In this document: piece after piece, positions 7,901 through 9,349 of the stretch
Layout of the letters: each line of letters starts with the position of its first letter
Position numbering within the stretch: the stretch's first letter is position 1
Source of the DNA: CAZGYE01 sp964530165
Lineage (GTDB): Bacteria > Planctomycetota > Planctomycetia > Planctomycetales > Planctomycetaceae
Length of the DNA: 9,349 nt
Assembly (NCBI GenBank): GCA_964530165.1
Contig: CAZGYE010000237.1
Span: forward strand, 1 to 9,349
Direction of reading: 5' to 3'
The notes under the pieces: generated by a model
Seen by the model: only the letters and a program-made list of their open reading frames with translations
The model's database searches: none
Told to the model about the DNA's origin: nothing
Made by a program: the position numbers and the translations under genes

Positions 7901-8339
7901 CGGCGGTGCTCCACTTGCCGTCGTTCAGTCGCGACGGCGGCTTGGTGTCCGCGTGGATGCGATTGGACGGCTTGTCGGCCTTGTAACTGTACTTCAAACT
8001 GCCGTCGATCGACCGCTGGACCCGAGGCATAACGAACAGCGATTTCTCGAAGTCGGATGTGGGCTTTTCGTCCGGTTCCAGCCACAGCCGCAGTGTGCCG
8101 CACACGTCCTCGCCCAGATAGGGCCGGGGTGCGGCGAGAAAGACCTTGGCACCCTGCCGGGCCGCCTCGACGGCGGCCGAGACCGCGCCGGTCGTTCCGC
8201 CGACTACGACCACGTCCACGTCGTAGGCCACGGGAATCTCGCGAGCCGACTCCGCGACGGCTTCCGCGGCGCCGGCCGTTGCGAAAGGCAAGAAACCACC
8301 CAGCAGAGCGGCAACAATTCCCAGACTTCTCGAGTACAT
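4926..8339 (-). CDS. Exported tandem FAD-dependent oxidoreductase with nested discoidin-like domain and HEAT-like tail
   Basis: This 1137-residue protein starts with a Sec-type signal peptide (hydrophobic residues 7-22, cleavage near 24-25), so it probably acts in the periplasm. Module 1 (about 36-500) has a dinucleotide-binding motif VVVVGGTTGAVSAA (43-56), a return segment VVIDATGRATAARLAG (325-340) and a closing segment LYVLGGCIDVSRDA (463-476). Between its first strand and the remainder sits a discoidin (F5/8 type C)-like domain (about 125-256), with LNDGKW, VTLVADLG, WTSPNGTLWRDLG and RHVKLEVRKT. Module 2 (about 553-902) has a canonical GGGTGG motif (560-566) with Glu584 at the end of strand 2, VVDATGNADIAAAAGA (684-699) and ILVTGLGISAHRDA (836-849). 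Residues 908-1130 are helical and HEAT-like. Each FAD module resembles the FAD_oxidored family; the substrate is unknown. The ATG at 8339 has a strong GGGGGTGA site just upstream. The gene is divergent from the DUF1080 gene. A fusion by assembly error is unlikely because the frame is uninterrupted over 3.4 kb. Confidence 0.9.
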   Translation of the reverse strand: MYSRSLGIVAALLGGFLPFATAGAAEAVAESAREIPVAYDVDVVVVGGTTGAVSAAVEAARQGAKVFLAAPRPYLGEDVCGTLRLWLEPDEKPTSDFEKSLFVMPRVQRSIDGSLKYSYKADKPSNRIHADTKPPSRLNDGKWSTAVRDSVQYDENVTLVADLGRSRRVKSVHLLVYQRNGDFEVADAHVWTSPNGTLWRDLGTIKNSKLTAGDYEDSAIWMSLDTKQNTRHVKLEVRKTEQAKRMLLAELAIVEDRPVPVPEDVATQPPTPMHVKVGLDKALLEAGVQFLYGCAVSDVLRDSQGNAAGIVMVNRAGRQAVEGKVVIDATGRATAARLAGAPFKPFPAGPHTFERIIVGGQPHKGPGTAVRKSDVKFFSRSGEQDVFVYTLTIPMKDASFASFAEAEQIARDRTFDPALVDESDVLYHVPADPIVSRGPAKGDDVDPATLDLAATQPKGLGRLYVLGGCIDVSRDAAAKLMRPLAQIRLGQRVGAAAAKKAKTVAPLTPVELAGNAGRASHDGDVLESLGGVRPTHTGRPNMASPERTLPIFGSYDVVVVGGGTGGAPAGIGAARHGAKTLVIEYQDGLGGVGTLGMISLYYHGYRHGFTTEVDQGVEAMNGPARGKGWNIACKKEWWRREIRKAGGEIWFSTLGCGALVEDGRVSGVIVTTPLGRGVVLAKTVVDATGNADIAAAAGARCITTSAEHIAMQGTGLPPRELGAGYTNTDYSFVDESDPVDQWRMLVTARRKYHDSYDLSPFIDTRERRRIVGEFFITPLDLITGRTYPDSIAIHQSNFDTHGYTVHPVFMIDFPNKKVMQVFLPYRCLLPKGLDGILVTGLGISAHRDAMPILRMQACIQNQGYAAGVAAAMSAREGKPTREIDIRKLQKHLVEIGCLTPDVLDAKDSYPLPAARIAEAVSSVVDEYQGLAVILANPNATLPLLRQAWQSASSEEHRLIYANILGMMGDPTGAETLIKTIDGQSWDEGWNFKAMGQFGGSISRLDSLIIALGRSGDKRALATILRKVAQLDASNHFSHHRAVALALEVLHDRAACEPLARLLAKPDMTGYAVTEVTAEPKPAAKEHRALPLREVILARALFRCGDHNGIGRNILETYEKDLRGLFARHAQAVLNEKK

Positions 8340-8342
8340 CGT

Positions 8343-8350
8343 TCACCCCC
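8343..8350 (-). promoter_or_regulatory. Shine-Dalgarno site of the FAD oxidoreductase gene
   Basis: On the minus strand GGGGGTGA lies three bases before the ATG at 8339, so its G-run core is about six bases from the start. It is close to the anti-SD complement GGAGGTGA and supports this start codon. Most other minus-strand genes here lack a clear site. Confidence 0.7.
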
Positions 8351-8372
8351 AGAATAGCGCCAGTTTTATCAC

Positions 8373-8442
8373 TGGGAAGGCGAGGCTCCCGCCGAGCTGA
8401 AACGTCGACAAGCAGCGGCTCAGCAGGAGCTTCGCCCTCCCA
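8373..8442. repeat. Imperfect inverted repeat, candidate dispersed planctomycete element
   Basis: Two 25-base arms (8373-8397 and 8418-8442) are inverted copies matching at 21 of 25 positions, with a 20-base spacer. The outermost five bases, TGGGA/TCCCA, are perfect. When translated, the element gives peptides such as WEGEAPAEP on one strand and SAGASPS on the other. I recall these as frequent spurious ORF products in planctomycete genomes, which suggests a dispersed family. It lies 34 bp upstream of the FAD gene start. Confidence 0.7.
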
Positions 8443-8614
8443 AAATCGCGTCTTCAAACGGATTGGTGCCAACAGAGAGAAGCGATTCTATCACGCCACA
8501 TCGGCAGATGCGACGCAGGCACATCCTAGCGCACGTTGACTCCGACGTCGCTGTTGTGAGCATTGCGCCGCGGTTGTCGGACGGCCGAAGGTGGCTTGTT
8601 CGCGGTCGTGTGTT

Positions 8615-8620
8615 TACAAT
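8615..8620 (+). promoter_or_regulatory. Possible -10 element for the DUF1080 gene
   Basis: TACAAT matches the sigma-70 consensus TATAAT at five of six positions and lies 67 bases before the ATG at 8688. The hexamer at the ideal -35 distance, TGGCTT (8592-8597), is weak. A chance match is quite possible. Confidence 0.3.
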
Positions 8621-8675
8621 CGGGGTTAAACTTCGTCGGTTTCCGTTGATGGACCCTATTGTGTTGAGCAGCAAA

Positions 8676-8681
8676 GAGGAG
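8676..8681 (+). promoter_or_regulatory. Shine-Dalgarno site of the DUF1080 gene
   Basis: GAGGAG lies six bases before the ATG at 8688. This spacing decides the start: the frame is open back to 8463, but only from 8688 does the protein begin with a signal peptide. Confidence 0.8.
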
Positions 8682-8687
8682 CAAACC

Positions 8688-9311
8688 ATGACACGAGTTG
8701 TTTTCTGCAAGCTGTCTGCCATTCTGTTGTTGTCGCCCGCGTTGGCCTTGGCCGGTGAGAAGGAATATGTGCCGCTGTTTGACGGCAAGACGCTCGAGGG
8801 CTGGCACGCGCTGCCCGGCGGCACATGGGAAGTCAAGGATGGCGAGTTGGTCGGCACCAGCCCGAAGAGTGAACGCCGTCACGGACTGCTGGCAAGCGAC
8901 AAGACATACGGCGACTTCACCGTGCGTCTGAAGTTCCGCGTCGTCAAAGGAAACAGCGGTTTGTACTTCCGCAGTGAGAAGGTCGATGGTGCTGTCGGCG
9001 CTCATGGGCTTCAGGCGGAGATCTCCAACTCGCCCGACATCGGCGGACTGTACGAGACCGGCGGCCGTGCGTGGGTCGCCCGGCCCGATCCGAAAGTCAC
9101 CAAGAAGTGCTACAAGCCGGGCGAGTGGAACGAGATGACCGTAGGAGCGCACGGGCGAAACATTGTCGTTCACGTCAACGGGACTAAGACCACCGAACTC
9201 AAAAACGACCCCGGCCGGCTCAAAGGCCATTTCGCTCTGCAACTGCACGGCGGTCAGGACATGGAAGTGATGTTCAAGGACATCGAGATCAACACCAATG
9301 CGGCGCCGTGA
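8688..9311 (+). CDS. Exported DUF1080 protein (3-keto-disaccharide hydrolase domain family)
   Basis: This 207-residue protein has a signal peptide (MTRVVFCKLSAILLLSPALA, then LA, cleavage after residue 22), followed by a single DUF1080 domain (PF06439), a concanavalin-like beta sandwich. Diagnostic blocks are VPLFDGKTLEGWHAL (28-42), WEVKDGELVG (47-56), GDFTVRLKFRV (75-85), NSGLYFRS (89-96), GRLKGHFALQLHGG (176-189) and VMFKDIEI (194-201). The length is normal for a one-domain member. Family members have been linked to hydrolysis of 3-keto-glycosides and are abundant in planctomycetes, but many are untested. The substrate here is unknown. The gene is divergently transcribed from the FAD oxidoreductase; if that enzyme made a keto-sugar outside the cytoplasm, this protein could act on it, which is inference. 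The stop codon falls 17 bases before the adapter-like end of the sequence, so the gene is complete. Confidence 0.92.
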   Translation: MTRVVFCKLSAILLLSPALALAGEKEYVPLFDGKTLEGWHALPGGTWEVKDGELVGTSPKSERRHGLLASDKTYGDFTVRLKFRVVKGNSGLYFRSEKVDGAVGAHGLQAEISNSPDIGGLYETGGRAWVARPDPKVTKKCYKPGEWNEMTVGAHGRNIVVHVNGTKTTELKNDPGRLKGHFALQLHGGQDMEVMFKDIEINTNAAP

Positions 9312-9328
9312 CATGACCAAAGCCCCTT

Positions 9329-9349
9329 AGATCGGAAGATCACACGTCT
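9329..9349 (+). other. Illumina adapter remnant at contig end
   Basis: The final 21 bases match the start of the standard TruSeq read-1 adapter (AGATCGGAAGAGCACACGTC and onward) at 20 of 21 positions. The only difference is T instead of G at 9340. This is library sequence left on the end of an assembled contig and should be trimmed; the genomic sequence ends at about 9328. Confidence 0.93.

Larger units (their letters stand above)
8340..8687. other. Divergent intergenic region, 348 bp
   Basis: This gap separates the minus-strand FAD gene from the plus-strand DUF1080 gene and should hold the promoters of both. It contains the FAD gene's ribosome-binding site, an imperfect inverted repeat (8373-8442), a possible -10 element for the DUF1080 gene (8615-8620) and that gene's ribosome-binding site. 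Open frames crossing it on both strands show no family-like sequence. For the minus strand I see only a weak AT-rich patch (about 8361-8372) that might be a -10 region. Nothing recognisable was seen in 8443-8590. Confidence 0.6.

Noticed and set aside
6732..8357. 541-codon plus-strand open frame opposite the FAD gene
   Set aside because: Its product is a His/Arg/Gly-rich sequence without family motifs and mirrors the GC-rich codons of the real gene on the other strand, which has clear FAD motifs and a ribosome-binding site.
8057..8539. Plus-strand frame ending in SAGASPSQ-type sequence, and the minus-strand frame with WEGEAPAEP (7894-8472)
   Set aside because: Both are products of the inverted repeat at 8373-8442 joined to the antisense or alternate frame of the FAD gene.
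8463..8687. N-terminal extension of the DUF1080 protein to 8463
   Set aside because: The extension would bury the signal peptide; the ATG at 8688 has a GAGGAG site at ideal spacing.

Overview
The window looks like the end of a metagenomic contig from a planctomycete, most likely of the Pirellula group. The reasons are high GC, genes spaced loosely rather than packed, and a gene set typical of these bacteria: an exported DUF1080 protein, a DUF6807-like (PmoA-type) protein, an exported FAD oxidoreductase of the FAD_oxidored type, a membrane-anchored 24-residue leucine-rich-repeat protein, and a URO-D-like protein beside a sodium:solute symporter. Between the genes lie palindromic sequences that, from general knowledge, resemble dispersed repeats seen in planctomycete genomes. 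The last 21 bases match an Illumina adapter at 20 of 21 positions, so the right edge is sequencing artefact and not genome.

Layout, left to right. Positions 1-290 (+) hold the 3' end of a DUF6807-like gene. Four genes follow on the minus strand. In their direction of transcription they are: a 1137-residue exported protein (4926-8339) with two tandem FAD-oxidoreductase modules, a discoidin-like domain nested in the first, and a HEAT-like tail; a 353-residue membrane-anchored LRR protein (3648-4709); a 410-residue URO-D superfamily protein (2303-3535); and a 595-residue SSS-family symporter (341-2128). A 348-bp divergent intergenic region (8340-8687) carries an inverted repeat and a possible promoter. 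It leads into a plus-strand DUF1080 gene (8688-9311), which is complete and ends 17 bases before the adapter.

The symporter could import a small organic solute, the URO-D-like protein could act on it in the cytoplasm (possibly as a methyltransferase), and the exported FAD, DUF1080 and DUF6807-like proteins could act on carbohydrate or a related substrate outside the cytoplasm. This fits a small catabolic island, but the substrate cannot be read from the sequence. The gaps of 112-215 bp between the minus-strand genes argue against one tight operon.

No RNA gene, CRISPR array, transposase or origin was seen. The most notable items are the nested architecture of the FAD protein, recent 72/144-bp repeat homogenisation inside the LRR gene, three candidate dispersed repeats, and the adapter at the contig end.
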